This document shows positions 48,629-60,553 of a DNA stretch of 64,000 nt, in pieces. The stretch comes from Stropharia rugosoannulata (taxonomy: Eukaryota; Basidiomycota; Agaricomycetes; Agaricales; Strophariaceae). The notes under the pieces were generated by a model that worked only from the letters and a program-made list of their open reading frames with translations, ran no database searches and was not told the origin of the DNA. Within the stretch, counting starts at the first letter, position 1. The number at the start of each line of letters is the position of its first letter. The DNA lies in NCBI GenBank assembly GCA_028532985.1, contig JANCIK010000010.1, positions 2,170,001 through 2,234,000 on the forward strand. Reading direction: 5' to 3'. Made by a program: the position numbers and the translations under genes.

Positions 48629-50664
48629 TGGGAGAGATTACGCTCAATACCAACATAGCCGTCGCTCGTCGGTTTTATCATGTCCTGAGCTGGGGGTAAC
48701 GGCTTGCATGACAGCTCTCACTACACTGAGCCCCTCTTTTGGAGCCATGTCTCAACAAATGACACGACAAATGGATAGACTAAATCAATGTCAGCTGGCT
48801 GCTTGACATACTTATCTCGCCTGTTCATTAACCTGAGTCCACTAATAGCAAGTTAATCAAGATGCATTGAATATCTATGATTAATTATAAGTGAACATCT
48901 TAAAGAACAATTTGTTACCAAGTTGAGGTTGTCTATTGTGCACTGGCAGAATGGTGTGTATACTCTGCAAGGCAAGAAAACAATCGGAGCTCCACAGCTC
49001 TACCTGCCTTGTTTGAGATTTGACGAGAGAAATATGTCGTTGACTCAAGGCAATTGTAATTGTAACGCTAGCTAGCTGGACGGCCGGATGGCTTACACCA
49101 GAAGAGTAGCATATATAAAGGAAGCTGTGGCATATAGCAATTATAGTCGGAGCTTCCGTCTTGCTCCAGTCCCCTAGAAGCCACACTCTGCCCGGTACAT
49201 CGGATATGGATGACAGCTGCAGCTTGATGTTGTATACCCTTTAAATAAATATTTCTGTAGCCAGCCACTAGAAACCTGTGTGTTGCTCTCTTTCTAGTCC
49301 ATTTGCTAAGAGCGTTTAACGGTAGATGGTGTAATTAATGGCACACGGGGGCTCAATAATGAAACCTCAGTCTCAGGTAACGTACGCCAACAGCGGCAAC
49401 GACGCGTATCTGCCGAAAAAATTATAGGATGGGTGACGCCGAGAAGTGAGCAAGCGCGTATCGCTGGCGACCGTGTGACTAGTGAATCCACGAAATGACG
49501 CGACAAGTGTGTCAAGGAGAACGGTCTTGATGAGGGCTATGTGCTGTTCCAGCACGACGGCAAGGGACAATCATGTGGATGAAATCTTTTGTTGGAAACA
49601 CAGGGCGTAAATAGCAGCGCCGGCGGAGTGGTGAGTGGTCCGAAAATGCGGGGCCGCGTAAATTCGAACCTCGAAAAATTGTATGTCCGTGGACTAGGGC
49701 AGGCTGAAATGAACGCGTTATGCGTGAAGCAGCGGCGCTCTAGACAAGGTTTGATGGCAGCCTGGAGCGTGACAGGAGGACTCGAGGCTAAAACGTCCCA
49801 TTAACCCGTGTCGGGCAAAAGAGTGCCAGGACATTGCGTGTCAGAAGGCGGGCGAAAATTATTGCTCATGTGTCATAACAGGGCGAATGTTATTGGATCG
49901 GCTGGCTGGCAGATCGCTTCCGTGCACGAACGAGGGCAGAGGGGAGAGGATGGTCTGTGTCCTGGGAGGGGTCCAGGAGGATCTGGAAATAAGAGAGAAT
50001 AAATAAATGCAGCGGTTGAAGGGCAGAGCAAAGCGGTGCAGCCGCAGGGCAGGCGGTGAGACGGACGGAGCTGCCGCAGAGGATGCGGCGGGAGGCGGGC
50101 CGGTTGTGATGGGGGAGTCTGTGCGCGCGCGGGAGATGCCGGTTGATATTCCCACCCGCTACAGATAAACCATGGTGCTGGCAGAGGGAGCGTCTGTGTT
50201 TCCCCAGCTTAGCCCAGCCAGCCAGCGCTGTACCACTGCAGCAGCCCTCCCACCCGCTAATCAATTCTTTTTTCCTCAAAACTCATAGTGAGCTTTTCTT
50301 TCCTCAGTGCCTCCTCATTATGTCCCCCCATCCTTCGCCGCATATATCCGCCCTCTTTCCCCTTTTTTGCGCCGTCGTCGTCGCCCGCCATTTGCTTCCC
50401 TACGCTGGGCGGCCTGCGCCGCTTTGTTTGTTTGGCCGACCCCTATAGACGCGTCGCGCGTCGTCCCCACTGGCGATCGGGGCGACTGCCCACTGCAAAA
50501 CCAGCCTACTCTCGTGCCGTTGGCTGTCGTCGTCGTCGTCGTACCCGTCGTTGGCAGTGCCGGCGAAAAGGGACCCTGATGGCATATGTGCGATTGCGCC
50601 TTTCCTCTTCTGCCTCCCCCTGCCCTCGGAATACCCCAGACTGACGCTGTTTAACCCGTCTTAG
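48629..50664. other. Gene-poor region, 2 kb
   Basis: Divergent space between the small minus-strand gene and NHP6. Frames of up to about 130 codons lack motifs. Sequence directly before NHP6 (about 50270-50640) is CT-rich, as in promoters of highly expressed basidiomycete genes, and includes a short GTC repeat near 50526-50541. Confidence 0.5.
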
Positions 50665-51385
50665 ATGCCCAAAGAAGCCTCGAAACCCAGGGTGAGTCTG
50701 GTTCCGATTTGACACGTCAGGAGTTGGTCTCTGCGTCCCCTCGAGGCATCGATGTGCTCCCATCCATCCCGCGTCTCCGGCGGGATCAAGTGGCGACTGC
50801 GAGTGCTCCTTGGCGTCTCGAGTCTCGGGGGGCGTGTTCGACGTGTATTTTGTCTCAGTGCACAAGGTGTTGACATGCTCTTGTCTCGTTTCCAGCGCAA
50901 AGCCGCAGAAAAAGTCGAGAAGCCTGCCCGTAAGGGAGCCAAGAAGGATCCCAAAGCACCCAAGCGCGCCCTCTCAGCGTACATGTTCTTCTCCCAAGAC
51001 TGGCGCGAGAGAATTAAGAACGAAAACCCTGATGCTGGCTTCGGTTCGTCATGATTGTTGGTTTTGTGTCCACTCTTGTTCCTAATGTTCGCTTTGTTTT
51101 CAGGTGAAGTTGGTAAACTTCTCGGAGCCAAGTGGAAAGAGCTCGATGACGAGGAAAAGAAGGTTTGTCCTCCATATATGCGTCATTATTGTTGTGTGAA
51201 GTTCTTATATCTTGTTTAGCCATACGTTGATATGGCAGCCCGCGACAAGGAGCGCGCGGATGAGCAGAAGGCCGAATACGATGTATGCATTGCTTCCTAT
51301 TATGTTTCACCAGCCGAAACTGATATCTTGTTCTTTGCAGAAGAAGGGCAAGGGTAGCGGTGACGACGAGGACGACGAAGAGTAA
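50665..51385 (+). CDS. NHP6: NHP6-type HMG-box protein (113 aa)
   Basis: Abundant nuclear protein that bends DNA and assists FACT and transcription initiation. Five exons (50665-50691, 50896-51043, 51104-51162, 51220-51282, 51341-51385), phases consistent; the first intron is 204 nt, long for this genome. One HMG box: [15 protein letters not shown], then [18 protein letters not shown], followed by [12 protein letters not shown] and an acidic tail (GDDEDDEE). A basic lead (KPARKGAKK) precedes the box, as in yeast Nhp6. Length is slightly above yeast Nhp6A because of the acidic tail. The CT-rich promoter agrees with strong expression. Identification secure. Confidence 0.95.
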
Positions 51386-52346
51386 ACCATTCACCTTTCA
51401 ATGACTTGTAAATGTCCCGGGTCCCGTTGTCTCCCTTCGTGTTTATTATTTTTCTGTTTGTTACCTTTCATCCACTTGCTCCTTTCTCTTCTGTGTAAGT
51501 GTATCATATCAATTTGTCTCCTTCCTTTCCCTTCCCCACTGCCCGCTTTCGCCCTTCAAATCAGATTACCACTTCTGCCCGAACCGTTATATTGGCGAAA
51601 GCAGGTGCCGCTATTACCGTCGTTGTACTGCCGCCAGGGCCCCTCGTATTCATAGTCGTACCCATAGTTGTTCATTGGAAGGAGAGACCATATGTACGCT
51701 TGAACTGTCGAGTTACGAGTATCGCACGTACCGTTGCTGTTGTGTTATCGTTATTATCATTAATCTTTGTTGTTGCACCACCACCACCACCACCAACACT
51801 TGGGCATCGCACCAGTGATACTAAACCACTGAAAGATTTTGAGATAGATGTCATTCGTTCCGAAGAACTTGCATCAATGGCCTTGTGGAGGTTGTAAACT
51901 GAAAGTGGTTGGGGCATCGTTAACAAGAATACTCATGAAGCACTGAGCTAAAAGATGTGAGGAAAACCATTCAGAGATGATTTACGCAAAAAGAATCATG
52001 CATATATTCGCTGTATCATGTCTGTTGGTGACGATGGCTTGGTGAAGTAAGTCCAGACAAGACAGACGCCTTCCTTCTCATTCATAGTCCTGCGAACGAA
52101 ACGTGTTGTTGCTGGAGAAGAGTAGCATATCTATATAATATCTGCAACAGGAAAGCAAATCGTGAAAACAGGTGAAAATGCATGGCTTGAAGAAGCGCCG
52201 TGAGTATAATGGATAGCGGGGTTGGTATTAGGTTGCAGGACATTATAAAGTCTCCATGATGGTAAGAAATATTTATCTTTGAGGTCGTCAGAGTCGAGTA
52301 GCTTGAAGGAAAGGTAGAAAGACACGTACCATGTGGGTAAATGCGA
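51386..52346. other. Convergent intergenic region, about 1 kb
   Basis: Between the 3' ends of NHP6 (+) and bL31m (-). Contains an (ACC)n tract at 51776-51795 and no supported gene; an open frame through 51499-51897 has no motif. Confidence 0.5.
51776..51795. repeat. (CAC/ACC)n microsatellite
   Basis: Six to seven trinucleotide units downstream of NHP6, in non-coding sequence. Confidence 0.85.
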
Positions 52347-52826
52347 CTACTTTTTGCCCTTGCCTTTGCCCTTAGGTTTTGTCGTAATTTTGATAGTCTC
52401 CGCCTTCATAACGGTCGACATGTCCTCCATCCACTGTGTGTCGTCCAGGTCGGATCCCAGCTCCTCAAACTTGCGGCTGAAGCGCCCGATACGGCCCGTC
52501 GCGGTGTTCTCCTCCTCGAATGCCTGGTCGCTCGGGTTGCCCGTGTTCCAGTACGGGTTGTTCGTCGTGTCGCGCGTGAGCCGCACGAGCGACTTGGGCG
52601 ACGTCGTCCAGTGCGTGAAGGACGTCCCGTCCGAGCGGATCACCTTCTGCGGGAACTTGGGCACGAGCGGGTTCGGGAGCACGTTTGGGCGCCGTTTCCA
52701 GACATGCGTGCGGCCATAGGGAGAGTTCGAAACCGCCCGAGACGAGGAGGGGGTGGCCGGGAGCCAGGAAACAGCGCGTGGCGCAGAGGCGCTGGCGACG
52801 CAGCGCTGACGGGGAAGGGAGAACAT
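52347..52826 (-). CDS. MRPL36: Mitochondrial ribosomal protein bL31m (159 aa)
   Basis: Large-subunit protein of the mitochondrial ribosome. Single exon on the minus strand. The first ~35 residues are Arg/Ser/Ala-rich without acidic residues, a typical presequence. The conserved core follows: PKFPQKVIRSDGTSFTH and LVRLTRDTTNNPYWN, signatures of fungal bL31m (yeast Mrpl36). It ends in a basic KPKGKGKGKK tail. Length agrees with fungal members. A 166-codon open frame on the opposite strand is a shadow. The gene shares a 183-base divergent promoter region with UBC7. Confidence 0.88.
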   Translation of the reverse strand: MFSLPRQRCVASASAPRAVSWLPATPSSSRAVSNSPYGRTHVWKRRPNVLPNPLVPKFPQKVIRSDGTSFTHWTTSPKSLVRLTRDTTNNPYWNTGNPSDQAFEEENTATGRIGRFSRKFEELGSDLDDTQWMEDMSTVMKAETIKITTKPKGKGKGKK

Positions 52827-53009
52827 TGCGGGGCGGGATAATGCGAGCTGCTCGTGTCAGAAAAAGCGGTTGTTTGGTCGAGACAAATAAATGAACAGGG
52901 GAGATGACCTGATTTGGGCAAGCCGACGGTCTCTCTCTGCTGCTTACCACCACTACGACACGACTTTTACGGCATTTATAACGTGCAGCGCGATCATAGG
53001 TCTATACGA
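52827..53009. promoter_or_regulatory. Short divergent promoter between bL31m and UBC7
   Basis: The start codons of the minus-strand mitoribosomal gene and the plus-strand E2 gene are only 183 bases apart, so both promoters and leaders must lie here. No TATA box is obvious. Confidence 0.6.
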
Positions 53010-53855
53010 ATGGCATCAGCGAGGGGCTCGAACAGCGCGACCGCGCTCCGCAGGCTCATGACGGAGTACAAGCAATTGACTTCTGGAGGCGAGTAGCTAT
53101 ATACCGCACCTGATCTCTAAAGGCTGACCACTTCGGCAGGCTCTCCAGATGGCATGTTCACTGCGGGTGTGTTCCTAGTATCTAGAGAAGGCTTCCAATC
53201 TCATTTGCATAAAAGGCCCAATCTCCGAATCCGACTTCTTCACTTGGGAAGCGCTTATATGCGGACCCAAAGACACCCCTTTCGTGCGTTTGTCAGGTGC
53301 TTATACAGTACAGACGCTCAAGTCTTTACGATATGCGTAGGAAGGCGGTGTCTTTGCTGCTAAGCTCACCTTCGTGAGTTCTCTGTTCATATCGTAGGGT
53401 CACAGCGGAATAATGTCAGAGTATACACAGCCAACCGACTACCCACTGTCGCCATTCAAGATGAAGTTTGAACCGCCTCTCTTCCATCCTAACAGTATGT
53501 GTTGCCTTTATGTATATACTAATATGGACGCAAACCACCTATAAAGTCTACGCCGATGGCACAGTGTGCATATCTATTCTCCACACACCTGGGGACGACC
53601 CAACGATGTATGAGCAAGCATCCGAGCGATGGAGTCCGGTGCAGAGCGTTGAGAAAGTCATTCTGAGTGTCATATCAATGCTGGCTGGTTAGTTCATTGT
53701 ATTTCTATTATATCCCCCATTTTAACTCTGTTTATCTTGCAGAACCCAACTTGGAGAGTGGCGCGAATATCGACTGCTGCAAGCTCTACCGTGATAACCG
53801 ACCTGAGTATGAACGACTCGTGCGCGAATCAATTAGGGAACAACTTGGTCTTTAG
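53010..53855 (+). CDS. UBC7: Ubiquitin-conjugating enzyme E2, Ubc7/UBE2G2 type (174 aa)
   Basis: E2 of ER-associated degradation; in yeast it works with Cue1 and the ligases Hrd1 and Doa10. Seven exons (53010-53088, 53140-53166, 53216-53283, 53341-53373, 53431-53494, 53547-53687, 53743-53855). Motifs: [48 protein letters not shown] with catalytic Cys98, acidic loop [12 protein letters not shown], and [20 protein letters not shown], all typical of UBE2G2. The first intron needs a GC donor (gcgagt at 53089); no GT donor keeps the frame. The end IREQLGL matches the conserved UBE2G2 C-terminus. Together with the UBE2G1 type at 38590, both E2G subfamilies are in this window. Confidence 0.94.
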
Positions 53856-54080
53856 AGCCAAATCCTGCTGGGTAGGCATGCAATGTACACATATGTAAAA
53901 CAATATTAGAAATTTCAAGGGTGAATATTCGGTTTATGAAGAAATGTTGCTAAACCTACCCGCCAGACTTCTGAAATGTTGTTGAATCATGGGTTATATA
54001 TACAAATGCTTTATACATAAAACAGCTCTCAAAGTACAAGATGCGAAAATACTCTCATTGCAAGATAGTAAGTACCATGT

Positions 54081-55879
54081 TTAAGTGTGCGACCCGCCCC
54101 TGCTGAAGTAATTGATGAAGTGATGTGCTAGAAAGATGATATCTATGTCCGGTATAACAGCGCCATCCTCGTCGCAAGTGAAGGCAAATATTCTGCGCAG
54201 AAAATTCTGAATCTGATCCACCGTCCAGGTAGTTCCCATTACTCGGATATACGTCTGTGTGAGGTCGACATGGGCCAGGGCGCTGTATAACCGTGTCATA
54301 TCATGCGTAGGGCAGCTCTCCAAAAAGTGGTATAAGAAGTTGTCCCGTTCCTCGGGTGTCTCGGTCTGGGCCATAGATGTTGTGTAAGGCGAGAGGGTTC
54401 GTTCTGTACTGGGTCGGAGCCATTCGTGACTTGCATGGGACCTGTCGTCTCTGGACAGAGTGCTGGGAAATAAGGACTTGGACGGATTTGACGGGGATTT
54501 ACGAAGCAGGTCGGAGGGCGGCCTATGGACAACCGTGTCAATGGAAGAGAGCTCGTTATCGCTTGTTTCGTGTACAGACGCCGGTGAGTTTAACGGCACG
54601 ACCAGGAAAGCCTTCCTCGGTGTCATTTCTGCAGGAAAGAAAGACGAGCGCTTGAAATTGGAAGAGGTGTCTGATTGCCCTTGATTGTGCGGGTGGAAGC
54701 GCTTGGTAGGTTGCGCGGGTGTGAAGACAGGATGCCCACTGCCAGCTGTACCACTGCCACTCTGGGGGGGAAAGTTACTGCGAGATTTCACAGGTGCTAA
54801 TCATTTCTAATTGGTGTACTTACCACTGAATCGGTGGGCCAGATGAACCGGTTCTCGGTCGGCATAGGAGAAAGAGTTCCTACATCGTGTTGGAATAAAT
54901 CTGGGCTCTCTAAAATACCGTCTGCCAACACATTGCCAAGTCCATGTGAAAACAATGGATTACTGCTTGTCTGCTGTGTGCGGTTGTCGCATTTCATTTT
55001 GGACTTGCTCGAAAAGCTTGAAGGGAAGAGCGGACTCGTATGCCGGATGAGTTTACTTCCTTGTCCGTGACTCGTTTTCTGACTCGTTTTCTGTGATTTA
55101 TCTGCACTAAAACGGTCAGAGAACTTTGAGCTTGGCGACGCTCCCCAGTGACTTTGCATGAGGGTCTTCCTTGCCTGATGAGCATTGACAAATCGACAGT
55201 TAATTTATGTATGTATGTAAGTACATTTACAGCATACCTTGTCCTTGATACCTTTTCGATGATTGTTGAAGTAGTACCGTACATATTTCAACGCGAGTGC
55301 TAAACAGGTCCTTGAGGGCTCGGTATTACCACTAAACAGCTCAGAGTATTTTGCTCTGATCTGAAAATACAACATTAGATGCCTATGCAGAATGTCATTT
55401 AGATTGAGTAATGTAGAGGACATACCGCGTTAACGATTTTTGGAATAACATTGGGCTGCTGAGTGTACGTCTTGGTGCAATCGAGAACCTCCACGCTTGT
55501 TCGTCTAATAAACAACTTCAAAAGGGTCGTAAGCACACAGGCAAAACATAGTCATGTTATGGAAAGAAGAATACGCACTTTGATATCCTCTATCTCTTCC
55601 TTCCTCATCTCAAAAGAGCTAAGAACTGCATCAAATCTACGGGTTGTCGACGAAGGAGAATCTAGCAAGCTTTTCTTAACTGATTTATATCCGAGGTGAG
55701 ACAGACGAGGGCAGGAAGCATAGAAAGAGAAATACTGACTTGGCGAAATTTTCATGGAGGGCAGTGTCTGAAGATCTGAGGCTTTGAAGGTCACTACTAT
55801 GCTTTGCATGCTTTGTGAACATTTGATATTTAACCAGAACAGATTCCCGCGGAAAGTCGCGGGGACCTTGCCTCTCCAT
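54081..55879 (-). CDS. Unknown Ser-rich protein (about 494 aa)
   Basis: Six exons on the minus strand (55879-55736, 55674-55579, 55515-55426, 55360-55238, 55174-54824, 54761-54081); for the first intron a second equally good pair (55740/55669) exists. All other junctions are phase 0. No known domain recognised. The N-terminal ~150 residues are helical and charged (RRFDAVLSSFEMRKEEIEDI, IRAKYSELFSG, ALALKYVRYYFNNHRKG). The middle is a long Ser/Thr/Pro-rich low-complexity part. The last ~90 residues look folded (NFLYHFLESCPTHDMTRLY, AHHFINYFSRGG). Probably a lineage-specific regulatory or scaffold protein; function not assigned. Confidence 0.62.
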
Positions 55880-56411
55880 TGTCGGATATTACTTACACTT
55901 AGTTCTCCATTCTAGTAAGCACAAGCCAGTCTGCCAGAAAAGGTAAATGAGTACCCAAAGAATGCCGGGAGAACCCCGAACTTGACAGGGACGACTACAC
56001 AAGTTACTTATTGCTTTTTATAAGAACAAACCTTGAACAAACCGGAGGCGAGACAATTGAAATATCTTTATGAACTTCTATTGGATAGGATAGCTTTGGC
56101 AGAGAGTAATCCCGCCAAAGGTTCGTCTAGTCAGAACCGGCTGAGTCCGAAAACCTGCGGCCCGAGTGTACTGTATGTTGCCACTTGTACATGCTTGCTT
56201 ACTAAACAAAGCGCAAAAGCAGCGCCTCAGTCTGCCCAAGTCTTTGCCAAGTCTAGTTCTAACCGTCAACTAACCGTGGGTTTCAGAATCACCCCTGGAG
56301 TCGTTGTGATGTCTCTAACAACACTACTATCGGTTGTTATTGCAGGCAGGTATTCTGGCTCAGCAATGCTCATCTAGCTGGCATGCTGATTTTGTGCTGA
56401 TCATTACATAG
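55880..56411. other. Divergent region with possible upstream exon
   Basis: Between the start of the unknown minus-strand gene and the plus-strand GTPase-like/APH gene. A frame at 56033-56120 encodes a helix-like stretch (KYLYELLLDRIALAESNPAK) that may be the N-terminal exon of the latter, but I could not find splice sites that join it in phase. Confidence 0.4.
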
Positions 56412-57961
56412 GCAATTCCAATCGTGACAAGCATGAGCTTAAAGAGAAACTTGTGAGTGAACTTGATGACGACAAAAATATTTATTCAGGATTACAATGT
56501 ATTAGGATGCCTGTGTTATCCGCCGTGGAAACAAAAGTTTTCACTTTCAGAGCCACACTATAAATGATGCTGGCAGGTTTGACCAACAGTTGAACGGAGT
56601 TCATTTTGCAATATTCACGCTCCAGTCTCACGTTTGTTACCCTGCAACAAGTTTAAAGATGGGGCACACTTCGAACCTTCTCGAGCTACAGCTTCCCATC
56701 AGTCGCATATGCGCCGTGGGCACGAGAACAGAGGGCATGCCACCTGAGTATTCTCGTGGTGACTTTAATCAACGTCAACATTCCACTTCTTCGGCGTATT
56801 ACCATGACATCCCTTACTTTTCTGTCAACTGCGCAAGTGGAGATGGTATTGGCGAACTCTGTGAGCACATAGGTATGCGGTCGTCGTCAACTTACTGTCA
56901 TACAATCTAAGAAGTTCTGTTAGTCGACGCAATCACAAACGTAAACCGCTCCCGGGCGAAGCCTCTATTAAACATACTTATGCATAAGTTTGATCTCTTC
57001 GTCAACAATACTTTGGACTTAGCAGCAAACGTTTTTGCTCTTCCTGTGCCTGGTAATGTCAATCAAGACGTAGGTGAGATGGCTTCGTTCCGTTTTATCT
57101 TTCTGATATCAATAGACACCGGATCTCGAGGAACTGGACGATGAACATGTCACAAAACTTGCATTCTCGCCCGCGGCACGGTTATGGGATGCGTCATTGA
57201 AAGAGAGAACCAATACCCATTTGAGTGTCGACCGCATTCCGACGCATCGAATATCTCCCACTTTGATCGTTAAGGCCAACCGACCTCATGAACGCGCAGC
57301 TATGGATTACGTGAGGGAGCACACCCGCATACCCGTTCCACAAGCGCGATATCGCCACCTCGAAGATTGGCTTGTACAAGATTTGATTGAAGGTGAAATG
57401 CTGCTAGAATGTTGGGAAAAACAAAGCATGTGGATGAAGTTCAGAATTGCTTGTACTATGCGCTGTTACCTCGCGCAGCTCCGTCAGCTTAAAGGAGACA
57501 TACCAGGAAGATTGGACACTCATATTGTAACGGGACCGCTCTTCGACAATTATGAAAGTGGACCGTTTAGCTCTTCACGGCGTTTCAAAGCTTGGTGCGA
57601 CATGGTCGCTGTGACTGGATGGTGCTCAGCAATGGCTTATTACAAAGATGCTGGGCACTTTCACCTGATGAGGCCGGAGCCCAAACCTGATGAAGAGGCA
57701 TGGGACTTGGTGTTCGCCCACGGCGATCTCAATCCCTCGAATATTCTACTTTCCAAGGAGGGTGTTCTGTGGATCATTGATTGGGCGGAAAGCGGTTTCT
57801 ACCCGCCATGGTACGATGGTGTTGTGCTGGCTCATTACGGTGAAGACTGTCCAAGATCATGGAATATCTTGCGCCCATTCATGGTGGGTAGGAAGGCAAA
57901 CTTCCTGCATAAATATTTCTGGGTATTTATTACTCAAGAAGCTCACCGCTTCTGTCGTTAA
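56412..57961 (+). CDS. APH-family kinase with a fused degenerate GTPase-like region
   Basis: Exons 56412-56452, 56506-56872, 56924-57069 and 57116-57961 join in one consistent frame. The C-terminal part is an aminoglycoside-phosphotransferase/choline-kinase-like fold: TLIVKANRPHERAAMDYV (nucleotide-binding Lys), VQDLIEGEML, catalytic loop VFAHGDLNPSNILL and metal loop WIIDWAESGFYPPW. Fungal members of this family are common and their substrates mostly unknown. The N-terminal part resembles the second half of a Ras-like domain: INDAGRFDQQ (like DxxG), ICAVGTRTEG (like NKxD/TKxD) and PYFSVNCASGDGIGELCEHI (like the SAK region and last helix). A normal P-loop is not visible; GNSNRDKHEL sits where it would be. 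The 5' end is uncertain. The kinase call is strong; the GTPase-like reading and the fusion are inference. Confidence 0.58.
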
Positions 57962-58718
57962 CCGGTTCGGACGGAGGTCGGAATCGGTGTACAATTGGCT
58001 GCATCTTTCCTCGTCTAAATATACTGAATTATGGCGCACTTACTGTCTGTTAATACCCTACCCATACCCCACATACCATCTTGTAGAAATTGATCCGCGC
58101 CATCCGTGACGCGCCATCCAGAATGTCGAAATATATGCCTTCGCCTTTGGAGAGCGTAATTAATTGGATGATGGTGGCAAAGAGATTTCCTTATACGGTC
58201 AGATGCCGACGCTGCCAGTGTCAAACAATGAATTAATGAAAATTAGCTTGGGCTTAATAAAGCACCTTCATGGTTGTTCAAACGTTCAACGGTCACTAGC
58301 ACTGGTCAAGCTTCAGCTTCGGTGAACGTAACATATCGCCCCAATAACGGACTATGCGAAACGAAGCACTTTTAGTAGGGCTGCGACAGTGAACATGGAA
58401 ATTCGCCATTCGTCTCCCGAGCTTTGAGCTCGCCGGTACCCTTGACTCAACCTCAACGTCAACCCGGCTGGGTCATTCCTCGATCAATCGTCAGCAACAA
58501 TTCAAGCAGCGCTCAAGCGCTCATCCTTGAATAATGACGTCCAGCTAAACATTTACATAACAAATGATAGGTCTGTTGTATGACCTATAGTAGTACTCAA
58601 CCAGGATATGAATATTTATGCAAGTAAAACTGATACTTACGAGTCATTATGAGTAACCACCAAGTATGTAACTATAGCAAAACTATAGCAGAAAAAACAA
58701 ACGGGACGGGACGTAGTC
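57962..58718. other. Convergent intergenic region
   Basis: Between the 3' ends of the APH gene (+) and the sirtuin gene (-). No supported coding frame. Confidence 0.5.
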
Positions 58719-59808
58719 CTAGTAATTGCACATTTTAAGGGAAAGCTCAGGGAATACTGCTGGCAGCACTTTCTCACATCCGCCCTTGAACACAAAAGCA
58801 GCCTTCATATCATTTTCACTTGGATCAAGATTGAACACAGCGACTTTTCCCCCACGACGTTGAACGCGATAAGCATACCCAGCAGCGGGGTAGACCTACG
58901 CTCAAAGTAAGAACGGTATTGATCAGTGTCTGCATACGATACGTACTGTAGATGTTGTGCCAATAACCAGACACATATCAGCCTTGAAGACGAGGGAGTT
59001 GATTTTGTCCAGATGATAAGGTTTCTCTCCAAACCAAACAACACCGGGTCTAGCAAGCTCCTGGCATTTAGGGCAACGCGGTAGTTGATCCAATGGTATA
59101 TTCCGGAGCTTTGAGCCAGCATCTTCATAACTCTGAAGCGCTTCCTCTGCTTCACCCAGGGCGGGACAAAGAGGAAGCGAGAAATCTTCCTGACGCCATG
59201 TGCATTTTTTGCATTGAACTTCAAAGAGTTTGCCGTGCATCTGAACGATAGAGTCTTCGGCAGGCTTATATTTGGGCCCCTTCAGACCCTGATTCGATAA
59301 GTCTATGACGAGGTCCTCTTCTGCCTTGACTGACAGTCGATCCACGTTCTGCGTTATCAAATTGAATGACTTGGCAACAGGAGCCACAAGCGTCAATAGT
59401 TTAGGTATTGCAAGCTTAGCAAGTATCTTGTGCCCTTCATTAGTATTTGCCTGAAGCGCTCTACATTTTCTCAGATTGATGAGTGAAACGAATAAACAGT
59501 GACGTACTTGGTTCGCCGATAGTGATAGAATTGCCACACTAACGACGGGTTTTCTTCAAAAGCTTCAGGAGTGGCAAGGCTGGTGGCATCTAAAGATTGC
59601 CACATTCCACCTCCATCTCTGAATGTTGGTATTCCTACACGGTTGCATGTTAGAATTAAAATCGTAGAATTTATGGACTGTAAGAACCTGAAGCAGCCGA
59701 AAGTCCTGCCCCTGCGATGACGATGATATGTTTGGCGTCAGCAAAGGCTTCTCTAAACTTTGCTATGTCCTCGGGTGCGACTTCAAGGGTATCCTCCAGG
59801 GCAGACAT
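58719..59808 (-). CDS. SIRT5-type sirtuin, NAD-dependent deacylase (312 aa)
   Basis: Removes acyl groups from lysine using NAD. Four exons on the minus strand (59808-59688, 59634-59508, 59460-58947, 58895-58719), phases consistent. Motifs: [17 protein letters not shown] (NAD binding), LITQNVDRL, catalytic His in [12 protein letters not shown], the zinc pairs CKKC and [13 protein letters not shown], and [23 protein letters not shown] matches the position of the Tyr-Arg pair that lets SIRT5-class enzymes bind succinyl- and malonyl-lysine. No obvious mitochondrial presequence at the first ATG. Class III assignment is well supported; the exact acyl preference is inference. Confidence 0.93.
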
Positions 59809-60553
59809 GACTGTAGGGTATTACTGTGAATTGAAAATGAAGCTTTGCTCAGTATGCATGTGAACTTTCCAGTCTTCTTTTGGTTTGTGGGTCGCAAGTT
59901 AGTCATGTTGTTTGCCGAGTCACTGAAGTTTCACTGAATCACTCCAACTTCGGCCGCCCTGTGAACAAGCTTCGTTACTGAATTTTTACTTGATTGCTAG
60001 AGGAGACTGAATGCCCATCGAATAATGTTGGAATAAGCGTGTCTCTGTCGCCTACTCGGGTTGAACAGTGACCCTCGCAAACGCGCGAGGTCTGTACTAT
60101 CGTTAAACCCTATATAAATACATGAGGAGTTGACTATATACAGTAAAGAAAGTAAGAGTTTTAGGTACAGGACAAAAGGAATATAATCAATAGGGAAAGT
60201 CTGGTTGTGGCAAAGACAGTCGATGAAATAGAAGCTATGTACATAATGTGCAAGATAAAATTATATATCATGTTGACACGACGTGGTGCGCTTGAATGAC
60301 GGCGCCCGAATGCGGTAATATTTTAACAAATAATACATTGGGAAGTCCTTAAAGTCAATAAAAGGCGGATTGGGCTTGGATTGAGCAACTTGAGAGCAAC
60401 CTGAGAGTACAACCGGCATCCCGGGCCTGAAGGAATTTGATCGGCTGATGTAATCTCAGGCTATTTTGAAGAAACGCTTGCGCGACGAGCGTATTCTAGT
60501 CACGATCTCCCTTCCAATTCCCGTCTGTCAGCGCGTTTTGACCATTATTTGCC
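59809..60553. other. Divergent intergenic region
   Basis: Between the starts of the sirtuin (-) and NOC2 (+). AT-rich, no coding frame; it should contain both promoters. Confidence 0.5.

Noticed and set aside
52341..52841. 166-codon plus-strand open frame
   Set aside because: Shadow of the mitoribosomal bL31m gene on the other strand.
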